DNA of 64,000 bases from contig NC_087256.1 in NCBI RefSeq assembly GCF_037042905.1, positions 26,803,501 to 26,867,500 on the forward strand. Direction: 5' to 3'. Positions within the stretch are counted from its first letter, which is position 1, and the number at the start of each line of letters is the position of its first letter. Both the position numbers and the translations under genes were made by a program. Of the stretch, positions 47,001 to 62,000 are shown piece after piece. The notes under the pieces are model-generated. The model did not search any database. It saw nothing but the letters and a program-made list of their open reading frames with translations, and was not told the DNA's origin. This DNA comes from Lytechinus pictus. Its lineage: Eukaryota > Echinodermata > Echinoidea > Temnopleuroida > Toxopneustidae.

Positions 47001-50000
47001 TATAATTTTTTGTAGAGTGAATTTTCCTGCTAGTGAGAAATGATTAAAACAGTTCGGTAACTAAGCATTCTGATTTGAATTGATACTTTATTTCAGATTA
47101 TGGCTAATCCAGTGGCTAGAGGAGAACATGGCTATGAAGCGCTACTCTTGTTGACCATCCTTGTCAACTATAGAAAATATGAGGTAATTATATCCAAAAG
47201 TTACCATACTAATTATTAGTGGTGGGTGGTATTATGATATTATCGAGAATATGCAATATTGAAAAAAATTTAATATAATGGTTTTATGATTATTATATAT
47301 ATCTGTAAAGCACTAAGAGACATTGTTCTGATGTGTTAAGTACTATATAAAAGCAGAATTTCATTATTATTATTGTTATTATGTTGATATCACAGTAACA
47401 CAATATCACCAAAATATTGTCCATTATGAAAAGTTAATGACTATTTATTAACTACAAATGCTGCACTGTATTGCCTTAACACAACTTCATATTAAAGTTG
47501 GTATCCAAATGCCCGCTTTTCATCGACAAGCGCCGATGATAGCCTGACTTTTATTTCCCCCTTCCTTACTCTCACAGAATTGCAGCTTATAATGAACATA
47601 TGTAATGAATATTCAGACTCTGCGATATATCATGTTATCAGCAATGTTTTTGGCGATAATAGACTAACATTGAAATAAAATATCGACCAAAACTAATAAT
47701 TGTGCAACCGGTCCTACCTAGTTCTTGTACATTACAAAACTGAACCCTTCAATGGATATTTGTCCAACATAGATGTAAATGTCGTTCAGGGGAGTGGTTT
47801 CACGGTACACCATGTATTATTCTTTCGTGGGCATATGCTGGTCCTGAAAAGGACCACCCAAACTCGACGTTTCGACAAGTGTGTTCTTGTCTTCAGGAGA
47901 ATGAGCAAAAGTTATGAAAGCAGGCTGTCATTGCCGTTGTTATTGAATTTTGTATGTTCTATTCATCTCTCTTTATTTCAGTCTGCCAATGCATACATTG
48001 TGAAGCTTTCTATTCTGGATGATGAGCTGGCTTTGAATGTAAGTAAAGTTGTAGTTAAGTCTTTCGAAATGATGCTGGAATGCTCCCCAAGGAGTGGAGA
48101 AAATGGATTAATCATGTTTTGTAATCCTGAACATGATGATATAATCACAAAGTCACTCATACAAACCAATTCTGTAATGAAGGCACTTACCTGCAATAAA
48201 GTTTTGAAGGAATTGAAATTAATAGATTAAAACTATTAAGAAAGTGATGGTGTTTTTATTTCTAACTTTGCTTAAATTTGTCAAAGAATTTGATGGTTAT
48301 ATTATGTACTTACAAACATCTGTATTAAGTGTCTTGCAAGTGTTATAAATATTATAATTATTATTATTTATTTTTAAAATTATTATTGTTGTTATTATTA
48401 TATTCCATGTAACACATGTAATTCTTCATTTTATGTTTGAAGTACTGACTGATCTCTTTTTTTTCATCCTATAGGGATTGGGTCATGTAATATCAACAAT
48501 ACTAGGAGACTTTAATGGGTAAGAAACTGTTGTAATATGAGATTGCTTTGAAAGAGTTAGCATGAAACAGAAAACAAATATGAAAAGATAGGTAGATAAG
48601 ATAGATAAAAGAGATAGGTAGGTGGAAGTATCGTCGTGTAGCGGTTCTGACTCTTGTCTTGTAATCAGAGGGTCGTGTGTTCGAATCCCACCATGGCCTA
48701 TATTTGGCAAGATGTCAATCCACACTTCGCCACTCTCACCCAGGTGCTATTCGGGTACCGGTAGGAAACAACCATCATTGTGGTTGGTTTAGCAAGACAG
48801 TGCCTAACAGGCTGCTAGAAAAGCTATGAATCCAGTGACCGGGTAATAATAATCATGACAATTGTGAAGCGCTTTGAGCAGTCGTAGATTGATAAAGCGC
48901 TATATAAATGACAATTATTATTATTAGGTACTGTAAGATGGATGAATAGATAGATATGTAGATTGATAAATAGGTAGATAGATGGATGGATGGACAAATA
49001 GATAAATATATAAATATGATACAATATGTAGCATCGACAATGTAGTTACCTTTTCAATGGTGCATTATACCCAAGCTTTGACTCCTGCTAGTGTTTAAGG
49101 CGCTCGGGTTTTCACAGAATTAATCATGCCAGGTACGGTTTACCTCACCTGGGTTGAGTGCAGCACAATGTAGAATAATTCCTTGCTAATGGAAATTATG
49201 GCGTGGTTGGAATTCAAACCCATTACCCTCTGTTTCAAAGGGAGAGTCAAGACACACCAGACCACAATGCTCCATGTTCTATGGCTTAATAGAAATTAAA
49301 CTGAACACAGGTTTTTTTTTTAATGTATATGGATAGAATGAATATTACGCCCGCCATACACTACACGATCTGAATAAGACGTGATTTGTGAATAAATCAC
49401 ATTTTTCATTTCATAAGTAAGTCGTGTTGGAAAAAAATATTTATTTTAAGTTCCCCATAGAGGTAGGAATACTAAAAAAAGAATTGTGCTTTGCTGCAAG
49501 CCTTGTGTTTGATATAGAGTCTGAATCGACTTCAAGTCACAGCTGATTATGACATCATTTATGTGATTTGGAATTGAAATTGCTTTTATTCCTACAGGGA
49601 GGCTCAAAATTGTCTGGGATCTTGATTTTAGTATTCGTACCACTTTTTGGAACTTTGATCGTTCAGATATAGAAAATATGTAAAAGAATATATAACATTA
49701 TATCCTACATAGATTAAATCCTGTATTTAGTTCAAATAGCATCATGTGACCAAATACATTTTAACTATGATGTTGCGTGACGTCAGACCTCAATATATTT
49801 TTCGCTATACCAATATTCTGACGTCATTTCAGAAAACTGGATATTTAGCTCAACTCTCGGGCGCACCGGTCAGTGAACTGTCTCTCCCGGGCAAGTCCAG
49901 CGACCGCAATGCGTCGGCACCAATCAATGTTCCTCTTGGGGAAAAGTGGGTAATTCAACGCAAGTAACCGGACTCTGCAAGCTTAGCGCATAGATTGTGG

Positions 50001-53000
50001 TCGTAAATTCTAAAGTAGGATATAAAACAAATATATCGGGCGTTTCCTTCTTAAGCAAAGTGGGAATTATTAATCCTCGGTTGGACTGGCAAAACTACTA
50101 TATTTCCCTCAGGGCTTTGCCCCTCAGGGAAAAATAGTCATTGCCAGACCAACCTGGGATAAACAATTCCACTATACTTTCTCATAGCCCGATATATTTG
50201 TTTACTGTAGAGGTGTCCATTTTGTTTATCATAGGAGGTATAAAGCCCAGCAAGATGAAGAGAAAGGAAGTGGATGGCTCTCCTCAATAACATCAATGGT
50301 AAGTTTGTTCAGAGAAAATAATGGCATTGTGGTCCCACATGTAGCCTTTCATGGTGACTATGCGTGACAGCAACTGAAAACGATCTTTCATAGTACAGAA
50401 AGAAATTTTTTTCTTGAGTTTCCAACTAAATCAAAACAATGTCATGGAAATTTGGTTTCCAACTAAATCAAAACAATTTCAACAAAATATGGACAATAGA
50501 TGGCCTCTTACTGGATGTAAAAATGTAAAATGTGAAGTTTACACATTTTGGGGGGCATTTGTTATTATTACTATCTTATTCGGCTTAATCAAACATATAA
50601 TCAACATATACAAACAATAAGACAAGGAGAATGACAGGAAAATGGGGGAAAAATTACCATAATCCAATGGTCTTCATTTTTTTCATCTGGTCGAGCGGTT
50701 GTCAAAAGAGAAATGATATAGTATAGGGATAAAGTAGAATTTTTTTGTCTTTACATGATTGCTGATAGAAAAAAAGGGCAACAATTTTACAAAAGTAAGT
50801 GAATGGAGTAAGTAAAGAATGTAAAATTGATAAGGATATATTCCATCGATTTGCCTAGCAGCATTTTACACATGTGGGACTGTATCACAATAGATACATA
50901 TAAACAATTATCTATAAAGAATATGAATCCATCTGGCTAGCATCAGATTGCATATGTGCCATGCGTAACAATGGACTGCTGACACATCTCATGTATGGTC
51001 ACATGATCATGCAAGTCATCACCTGTTCTGAACCAGAAGGATCAATGAATTAATGTTGAACTCTGCTATTTATTATCTATTTGGTATATCTTTTATGGTT
51101 AGTAAATTGAATTGAAGTCATATCTTTGCATCTTTATTCTAGAATGTATTTCTGATTATATTTCAGTGGAGTAGATATAATTACTAATATATTTGGAAAG
51201 TTTCCTGCAGTTTCAATGAGAAGAAAGTGTTTTTAAGCAGTAAATCTGATGTAAAATGTACAATTTTGAGCTGTGTTGGCCATATATGAATATTCATCAG
51301 ATATGGTAATGAGCTGAATGCATTTGCTAGTCACAAAGGGACTGAAATGATGTTCTAGGCAGTTGACAAATGATCAACCCTATGATGAAGTTAAGGTTTT
51401 TAGAAGAGTGCCATTGCTTATCATTGCAATCGATTTGTAGACAATTATAGGTATTTTGAATATTAATGAGCTAATTTGCATATACATTAAAGGCCTCTTC
51501 GACCCTGGAACATGTATAAAGTATATGGCAAAAGTGACATTTTAAAGAATGATTACTCTTTACAAAGACATGGTTTCGAGTTATTTCAGGTTTGATCTTT
51601 ATTTTGCCAAATATATATTCTGTCATCTCAACCATTCCCCCCTTGGATTGCCCCACATAGCAGCGATAACTTGAGAATGCAAAGGGAAATGCTTTGATCT
51701 AGGTATAATGAGCTGAAAAGTCACCAATATTGTGTCTTCAAATATGAACTTTTTTTTTCAATTAACAGGTTGGAAACATGTTTGTCTCGGAGGAGTCAGG
51801 TACACATCGAGCTTATGTGTAAGTAAGAAATATTGCTCATCCCCACCCACTCCCCCCCCGCCCCCTCCTCACAACATGTTTAGTATTTGAGAGGGTGTGT
51901 AAATTAGCAATTTCTCATATATTTTCTATCAACTTCTATCCATTGGCATTCGCAACAGAAATCGGCATGCAAATCTACAAAATTTGTAACATCAATTTCT
52001 CTGAATAATATCTTAACTAATTAATCAATTATGCTAATTTATGCATAATGTAGTGAATTTTGTCTGATTATTCAGATAAAGCCCCAAGTAGCTATTTGGG
52101 AGGACTTGAGATTCTGATCAAATGTAATTTGAAAAAAAAAAATGGTATCAACACATCCTTATCTATTTTGTAAATTTTTTTTAATGTTTTTATTTATTTG
52201 TTTTCTGACTTTTAATTGGGGTTTTTATTTAATGAAAATTGTTAGAACTTTACTTAATCATAATGAGCAACATGTTTATTTAATAAATTGTTAAAGCAAT
52301 ATGTTTATTTAACACATCGTTTTTTACAACAAAAGTAAAAAAAAAAGAAGATACATTTATATGTTTAAAGTTGAGCTTTTTGTGAAAATAAACAAAATTC
52401 TATACAACTTTTTTTATGTTACATCCAATATTAATGAAATTTTCGGTGCTATGCTTGTCTGATTTTCCTCTATTTGTGCAACTCAAAATATTTGCTGCTT
52501 TGGACTTGACTTTTAAGAAATTCTGTTTGTCAACCCTCAAGTTCTAGATTTCTTGATCTTCTTGCTGTACAGGATATCTGGGCCCCGTCTTACAAAGAGT
52601 TACGATTTATCCAATCACTTGTAACTCTATGGAAATCCATCAGTGTCATAAATTTTTCTACAGGAAATTTGCAAAATGTCCTTTGTAAACAAAGGAGATC
52701 ACACCAAATTGTCAAGAAATCAATGGATTTATGGATATACATTCGTATCTAGATTTTTTTTTTAACAAACATGCATTTTATATGTTGACTTTCCAGAGTT
52801 GCAATTGATTGGATCAGTCGCAACTCTGTAAGAATTTTGACTGAATACATGTTGATGATGATATATTTTTTTTATTGATAGGAGAGATCCCAATAATGCA
52901 ACATTACTGGCTCTCTATGAAGCAGTTCATCTCAACAGAAATTTCATTACAGTACTATCACATGTAAGTACCTATTGGTGATGTTGATGACAACAGCGAC

Positions 53001-56000
53001 GACGATGGCGATGACGATGATGATGTTGATAATGGTGATGATGATGGTGATGATGATGACAATGGTGATGATGATGATGATGATGTTAATAATAGTGAGG
53101 ATGATGATGATGATGATAATGATGATGATTGTTATGGTGATGATGGTGATTATGGTTTTGGTGATGATTGAAATGGTTATGGTAATGATGGTGGTGATGA
53201 TGATGATGATGATGATGACGACAATTATGGTGATGGTGATGATGAGGATCACCATGATCATTATGATCATAGTGATATTCAGCAATAGTATGGCGCCATA
53301 ATCTGTTCAAAAAACCATTGAAGGTGCAGACCCAAAAAACAAAAATTGGGGATTTAAAATGTCCCAAGTCACTTCTTCCCTTCAATGCATTATGAATCTA
53401 ATGTATTTTAAACAAAGAGTGTGAACTGCACATTTTCAGCTTCATCATCACTTTTGGGGGTAACATATAAAGAAAGGGGGGGAAAAAATGGGTAACAATT
53501 ACTTGATACTTCTTCATTTTGCTTTCTTTACTTCAGATCACTTCTCTCTATTTTCATTATCCCTTTTTTGTTCTTTATCATCCTATTTCTCTCTCTGTCT
53601 TTCATCTCACCCATAAGCTCCCTTTGCTTTTGAATATTAGAACTGAAAGTAAGGAATAATTGCAATCAATCTTTATTATTGTTGCATGTTTTTAGAATCA
53701 TTCGGACCCTAGCGGCAGTGCTCCAACCACACCCACGTCCCCTCAAGCACCAGCAGTGCCTAGTGTTGTCAGTAGTAAGTACATTTGAACTTTTATCCCA
53801 TTTTTATTATACGCCCGTCTTAGACGGGACGTATTATGATATCACGCTCAGTGTCCATCCGTCTGTCTGTCCGTACGTTAACTTTTCCTTGTAAACGCGA
53901 TAACTTCAGTTTAACTTAAGCTAGGCTCATACAATTTGGTGTGTATGATACTAGCATGTATCCCAGGAACCCTATTGATTTTGAGGTCAAAGGTCAAGGT
54001 CATACTGACATGTTTTCATCTTACCCTTCTGAAGTCTTTGTAAATGAGATAACTTTAGTTAAACTTAACCTAGGCTCATATAATTTGATGCGTATGATAC
54101 TAGCATGAATCCCAGAAAGCTTAACAGTTTTGAGGTCTGAAGGTCAAAGGTGAAGTTGCCACCTTCCACTTTGCTTGCTTGACCAATAACTCCATTTTCT
54201 GCATTACAGGCGGGCGTATTATGTGCTCGCCTTAGCGACACTCTTGTTCTATATTCATTGAATTGCCTTGAGAAGTAGTTCCCTTTCTACTATACTCATT
54301 CATTGCTCCTTCCCCTTTTTCCCACTGTATGTGCATGACAGTAATACTCAAAAAGTTAATTATAACAATGTAGCGACAAAAATTCATTTATAATGCATAT
54401 TTTCAAAAGACTTTACACATTCATTAATTTTAATTCATATGTAAATACATACAGTACAAATTGAAGCAAATGATCCCCCCCCCCCAAATCATTAAATATG
54501 AATAGAGCAATATATCAGCAAACTTACAGAATTACATTTCTAGAATACATACATACATATGTGTATAACTGTTGTGAAATCAACAATATTGATTTGTCAT
54601 GAAACTTGCTCTTCATACACTGTGAGTGCGTAAAATTGCGCAATTGGGTGCAATATGAATACCCAACATTATTATTCATTATTTGATAAATTTGTTTTCA
54701 CATTTATAAGCTGATGGAAGTTTGATAATGTCAGTTATATATTTTTTTTGTCTAGTATTGTTATCTTACAAAAGTTTAGTGACATTTAATTCTATTTTAC
54801 ATCTATTGTTTCGTTGTGAAAATTTGAATTTCACATTTTGGTTATATTTCCCTCACTCTTTCAGGAATGTCTTGATTAACCCTCAGCAAAACATAGTTTG
54901 AAAGGGGGTACATATTTTTCAATTTAGTTGGGATCCCTTATTTCATCAAGCAATTTTGTTTTTACTTTGGAATCCTGTCTGTAGAATCATTTTCATGTTC
55001 AATGTTCACTTGATATTTGTTTGATATACATTATGTATTTTTTTTTATACTTGACAAATAAATGAATTGAATGGGAAGGACATGGAGCTAATATAGAGTT
55101 AGCTATTGTGTTCAATTACAATATCGCCTTATGGTGTTATTGTAGCTGGGGGGTGTTTCACAAAGATTGAAGTATGACTTTAATCGCACTTTTATGCCAA
55201 CGTGCACATGATATGCAACGCGCAATCTTATTGATCAATACGCAGTAGTGCGCGTTCTCTTCGCATGATCTGACCAATGCGCAATCTTATTGATCAATAC
55301 GCAGTAGTGCGCGTTCTCTTCGCATGATCTGACCAATGTGGTCATGCCCTTACTACCGTACGCAACTAGGCATTGAAGTGCGACTCTAAGTCATACTTAA
55401 ATCTTTGTGAAACCGATGTATTTGGTATCATGCAGCCTGCTCTTCTTGAAATCAGATTTGCAGAACCCTCAGACCGTTGGAGGAGTTCCATCTACCGGAG
55501 GATCTACCAACATTCTTGTCACATTTCTTAGTTACTGCTCCATCATCATGCAAGACCTTAAAGGTAATACTCTCAATTTCAACCAACACTTTTTAAGTCA
55601 TGGCCGTATGCAGTTGAAGGGGGGGGGGGGCTTGCTGAAAACTTACGCTTTCTTTATATTTTCACAAAATTCACCAAAAGTGTGCACAAAAGCCTTCAAT
55701 TTTACTTAGGAAAATGGACAAGCTCCATCGCTTTTGAGTTTCTTTGAAAATGTTTACGCGTCTCGCCCCACCCCCCCCCCTCCCAATTCCAGTTAAATAT
55801 TTCTACAAGCTGCCATGTTCTTATTGCTTACATTACATTAAAAATGTCTTGGGGCATCGATTTGTGATTGCTGTACAACTGCATCATATGCCATTACATG
55901 AGGTTTTTTCTTTGAAGCCTTCTTCATATTTGCGCACCAACTTAGAAACTTAGAAATTAGTTTGGGGATAATGATAGGGGTTGAGAAACTGCCCTGAGAA

Positions 56001-59000
56001 AAGGGTATAACAATTAACATCTATAAATCAAAATTTGAATTGATTGTAAAATGTGTTCTGTAACTATTGACACGGTATACACGTACATGTACCTGCCATC
56101 AACCTGCACAGTGAGTCTGAGACGTATTTTAAATGGTTGCAGAATGTATTTTCAAAGTAAGTTTGAATATTAATGTGCAATTCTTCAGGTGTTTGAACTC
56201 AGATGGAATGAATAATATTCTTGATGACTTTCCTAGAAATAAATGAATAAATAAGTAAATTGAATAATAGGTTTTGTTATATTTCTGTTTTGACAGATGA
56301 TGAGAGATTCAGCAATACCAAGCTGTGTTTACTTATTCTCTCCTGCATCGCTGAAGACCAATACGCAAATTCATTCCTCCATGATGCTAACCTTACATTC
56401 AGAGTTCCTCTTCATCAAGCAGTGAGTATAATGGGAATTTCGCACAGGGCTCTTTTATTGCATTCACACTGAGCTCCTTTACTATCTCGTTTTCAGATCG
56501 ACACTAATCAATTACTCAGCAAGTTGTGAGTATAAAGGGAGCATTCACACTGGGCTCATATACTGTGTTTACTCTGAGCTCCTGTACTGTATCAGTTCAA
56601 GACCAACACATTTCAATTATTTATCAAGCTATGAGTGTAAGGGGACTTCCAAACAGGGCTCTCATACCGTATTTACACGGAGTTCCTGTACTAGATCAGT
56701 TCTAGACCAACACTTTTCAATTATTTATCAAGTTGTGGGTACATGTATATTGGGACTTTCACAAAGGGATTTTCTAGAGCATTTACAATGAGCTCCTTTA
56801 TTGTGCCAATTCTAAACCAACCCTATTCACCTATTTTAAATTAGCTATGATTATAAGGGAATTTCATAAAGGGCTCTTGTAGAGTATTCAGACTGAGCTC
56901 CATTAAAAATAACAATATAAATGCAACTTGCAAAGCATTTATGTCCACTCCATAGATTGCTTGAGGTGGTAATTATCATTACCACTCTTGTTATGAAGAA
57001 TTACAAGTTTGTGGAGTACAATTCAAGTACAGATAAGATTAACAATAGACTGATTGATAAAAATTTCATTTTGGTTTTGAATGTATTTTCATAAAAATAT
57101 GATTCCTGTTTTATTTTCAGCCGATGAGACACAGAAAACAGTCCCAAGATCTGCAAGCCAGACCGCTTGCTTGTGCTCTCCTTGGTGAGTACAGTCCATT
57201 CCTAGATGGACGGTGTTTCACAAAGATTTACTTGTGACTTATGGGGCATTGCAAGAAACTTGTGATCAATTGCAAGTCTAATTGTGGTCCCTGAATCGAT
57301 CATAAGTCTTGTAATAAATTGTAAATTTGCGATTGATTTCCTGTTCTGCTTCTTGAAAAGAGGGGTGTACATGTAATCTGATTGGATATTGCTGAAATTG
57401 ATCTGAAATTGCAATAACACCTTTGCAATTGATTGCAAATATTTTCTTGCAACTCCCCCTAAGAGTTGCTCTTAATTTCCAGGTGCATGCAAAAAATATA
57501 TAATGCATCACCGCACTGGTCAGACCATGCGAAAAGGATACGCGCTACTGCACGATAATCAGTGAGATTGCGCGTTTAGTAAATGTGCGCATCAAAACTT
57601 AAGCATGTTTTCACATTCTCTACTCCTTGAGGAGAATTCCAGTAAGACTTGGATTTAATGAGAATTGATTTTGAAATTACATCAGTTCTATGACTTACAG
57701 TGATGCGTTCTTGCGAAGGCTTAGTGTTTGAACAATATGTGTATTCAGACTTGGTATGAAATACTAGTTACATTATTAGGTGATGAAACCTTTCAGGATA
57801 ACATCTCATTTCCACATCAGAAATCTATCAATGATTAGTGATTACATTATGTAGAATGAGCTGTGTTCTATACACACACAAAATGTCTACCCCTTTCCCC
57901 TTTCCCCATCCCTTTATTCTGATCTAACATAGGAGTTTCTCATAGGCACTTGTCCTGGAAATAGCTTAGAGCTCTCAAAATTTCAGTTCTTTTAGTTCCT
58001 TCTTCACTAACAACTTTATTTTCTTATTGTTCTTGTCTTTTAGATTTGACTGTTGAGTTTATTCTTAGTCACATGATGAGGAACTTGCCGCAAGAGTTAT
58101 ATTTGTAAGTATTTACAACTTGAGAAAAAAATTTGAGAAATTTATCTTTAAAAAATCATGCAGCTTTAGTGTGCATTTAGTCCCATTTTGCCTCTCCCTT
58201 TGTTTTATAATTTGTACATGTGATTTTAAAGGAACATCAAAGGGCTACATGTAGTTCACCCTGACATAAATTGGTTTAATTGAAGCAGAAGAGTGAAAGA
58301 AACAACCTGTTACATTAAATAGAAAATAGTGACAAATTATTTCTGTATGGTAACACATGTAGGGAGTCAGATATATCTACTAGTATTTTATGAAATTACC
58401 CTCCTGTGAAAGTGTTTGATACACATCAATGACAAGTGTAGTCCAGATTGGACATTGATGTATGGACACTGTCTTTCTCAAAGCTAACATAGAGGGCATA
58501 TGATTCCAATCTCAAATCCAGTGTCAATCTCCCTCATAGAGGGGCTGGGGGGGGGGGGAGATGAAGGCTTATCTCTGGGATAGGGATTGGGAGTCAGGAG
58601 GCCCTCCATGTTTGCTTTGGGAAAGAGAGCTTCCATACATCATCCTCCAATCTGGTATATTACGAGCGTCGCAATATACTTTTCTTGAAGTAGGCTTTTG
58701 TCTTTAGAAAGGCTCTCCTTTTTTTTTTCTTTCAGAAAATGTTTAGGTGTGATTCATAGAGTGTTGTGCTATCAGAAGAAATGCAGAGTGAGATTACAAT
58801 ATTCATGGATCAGTATCTGGACAGGTAATATTACAATCAATTAAATCTATTTTTTTATTTATTTTGTTATAACTATTATTATTATTTTAATTCAGTGGTA
58901 CATCTGTAAATATCCAGTAGCATATGCTGATGTGTTAAAGGGATGCTCCAGGCTGAAAATAGTATTATTTGAACAGATGAAGAAAATCAGACTAAAAAAA

Positions 59001-62000
59001 ACACTGAAAATTTGACCAAAATCGAAAAGGAATAACAAATTTATGGTATGGTATATAAGAAGGGAGACATAACATTCACACATGTATGAAAAAAAATCAA
59101 ACAATTATGATTTCATGTAATAACATAAGAAAAAGGAAAGTGTGGATGTGACATCATCAGCCCACCTAATGAATATTCATGACGACTTCATATTTCACAA
59201 TAATTGCTAAACTTAAAATTTCAATAACTTCGCTATTTGTTATCAGATTTTGTAGGAATTTTCTGCGTTTTGCTCTGTGAATTTTGCTCTGTTTATTTAC
59301 ATGTACATATAAATGTTTTCAGCCCGGAGTACCCCTTTAAATGAATGAGGTATGCTATGGTTACAAAGCAAATAAATAAAACTATATGTATCGTATACAA
59401 ACTTATAATGGTTTAATCGAATGAAAACCTACTAACTTGCAAGATACACCTATATTTCATGACAAGGAAGGTAACAGAAAGAAAAGCACAAACAAATGGA
59501 GAGAGAGAAAGCGCGCCAGATCACGCATATATTATACATTAACTTCTAAAATTTGAAATAATGAACATATTTAACTTTTGAAACTGATGATGATATAGAT
59601 ATTTTTTACTTTGAAAAATTATTGAAATTTTCATGTAAGATATTTTGCACATGTCTTTGTTTTTGTAAATATGTAGGTTATCGTCCATATAATTTGTATT
59701 TTTTGAATGAGTGTAAATAAATGAAATTCAAAAGTCAAACGATTTTTTTTTTTTTTGTTCAAACAATTATCTTAGTCTACCACTGGATTATGCAGCTGAA
59801 TGCATATTTGAACACTTCCTCTATTGTGTTTTGTATGTGATCCATATTCCTACATTGCACATAATCAATGACCAATTTATACTCCAATTTCTTTTCAGCT
59901 CTGATCAGTCTACTGAAATATATTTTGGCCAGTGAATCTGTGTTACTGCCATCGAACAACATCTTTGAATTGGCTTGCAAGGTAACTAACTCATTGCTTA
60001 CATTAGAATTGAAAAAAAAGTCATATTTGTACAATATTCAATATTAAAAGTTGGTATAGCCAAAACAAATATTATAATTTACATATGGCTGTCATTACCT
60101 TTTATTTCAGCACATTATCCTACATTGAATGTTGGACATCTGCAAAGCAGTACTAATCCTTTTCCAATTTCCATGATACTCTTTCTTACCGCCCTTTCAC
60201 ATGGTACCAAAATTGTAATTTGAATGATGATTCCAGTGAAAAATAATTCTAATGACAAGTTTTTAGATCGTGTGAAACCAAACTAGAATCACAAACGATA
60301 ATCACAATCAAGAATTCAAAGTCTACTCCGGATTCGGATTCCAGTTAAGTTTCATTCAAATTACGGTACGAATTTTATGTCTGAAACGCTTGACCTCTTA
60401 AACATCTTTTGGGGAGCGGAGCTTACGTGACCTTTCAAGCATTGTATCATGGAAATAAAAGGAAATGTATTGTATTTGCGATGCAGTGCTTTGATTGACA
60501 AGTCACCAAGGACACATACCGGCATCTCTCGGGAATTTGAATTCAAATCACAGTTCTTGAGTGAACGTGTGAATGGTACGATGATTCTAAAGACGAATTG
60601 CAATCATCATTACAATGATGATTCAAGATTCTCGTGTGAAAAGGCCCTAAATTACTCCAAAATGGTTTTACAGACGTTTTCAACCATTACTTCTACATGA
60701 CTTTTCCATTTAAACAGTGTGAAAACATATTATAATCTTTCCTTATGACCTTTGACCTCTGTCAAGTTAATCACCTTCAGCAAAAGTATTTTGCATTTAG
60801 CAAATTGTTATGGTCTCTCTATTTCTAATTCTTTCATATAAAATTAAAATCTTACCCTCTTGAACTTTGACCTCTGACCTAGGTGGTGAACCTGTTCAAC
60901 CTGTTTATCACCTATGGAGATACCTTCTTGCCTTCAGCAAACTGCTACGATCAACTCTACTACGAACTCATCCGTATGCATCAAGTCTTTGACAACATCT
61001 ACCATATGGGTGAGAAATGATGGTCCATGTTCCCATAGTTTTACTCTACTAATTTAATCCATACTTAGGAGACCCTAACCAAACCCAAAAGTGAAATTAA
61101 CAAACCATATTTTAATCGAAAGCTCTGGCCTCAGATCCGCGACTTCATTCTAGTGATGTGATTCCATAGGATTGTACACAGAAAAACTTAATGATATTTT
61201 TTGCTTTTCAGATTACGCATTTTATTTGCTTCTTTTCAATCACATAGAGATATCATTAATATCTTTACCTGCAAGCTTGAACTGTAGAAAATGTGTTGCC
61301 ATATTTTATTTCCCACTTATTTGGCACAGCTTTCCATTTCTCTCTGCCTTCCGATTACGTGTAACAACATTTCTTGACATTCATTGTAAGCCCAATAAGA
61401 GCCAAACAAAGAAGTCACAAAAAAAAAAACAAGTGATGAGTTGTAGGTTTCCATCCATTTGAGTATTGAATAATTTACCGGTACCATTTTCCTTTGCAAA
61501 ATAAAATAAAAATCAAATTCATAATATAGAAATGAAAAAAATAATTGATCTTTTCTACGTAAAATTCTATGGAATCACAATGTTCCTGAAGTGTGATGTC
61601 ACGTTATTCAGAAGCTTGATAAAGCCTATTTTCAAATGCCGTTAATTTGAGTGTTTCTTTGGCAAAATCTTGGCTTTCAAGCGGTGAATATGCATTGAAG
61701 TTTACTATGTAGCTTGTATATTTCCTATTTGTCACTTTTACATTTAGCTCCAGGCTTGGTCTTTAAAGCTATGGTCTGACTATTGATTATCTGTTTATGC
61801 AGTAGTTTGTAATCTCATTGTGCAGTCAAGTTAATAAGTGATCAAGAAATATGGTGAATTATTAATAAAACAGCAACAGGAATGTAAATAAATTTGCCAA
61901 ATTTGAAGATGAAATGTGTAATATATTATTGATGTAATTTCTCTCTACAGCTAGAAGGCATGTGACCAACAATGGGCAATACAAAGACTCCGCCAATAAG

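Noticed and set aside
47700-48230. 176-residue ORF
   Set aside because: Only the 19 codons of ARMH3 exon 9 (47982-48038) are supported; the rest is intron read-through on both sides.
52947-53385. Met/Ile/His-rich ORFs on both strands
   Set aside because: Products of the GAT microsatellite in intron 13.
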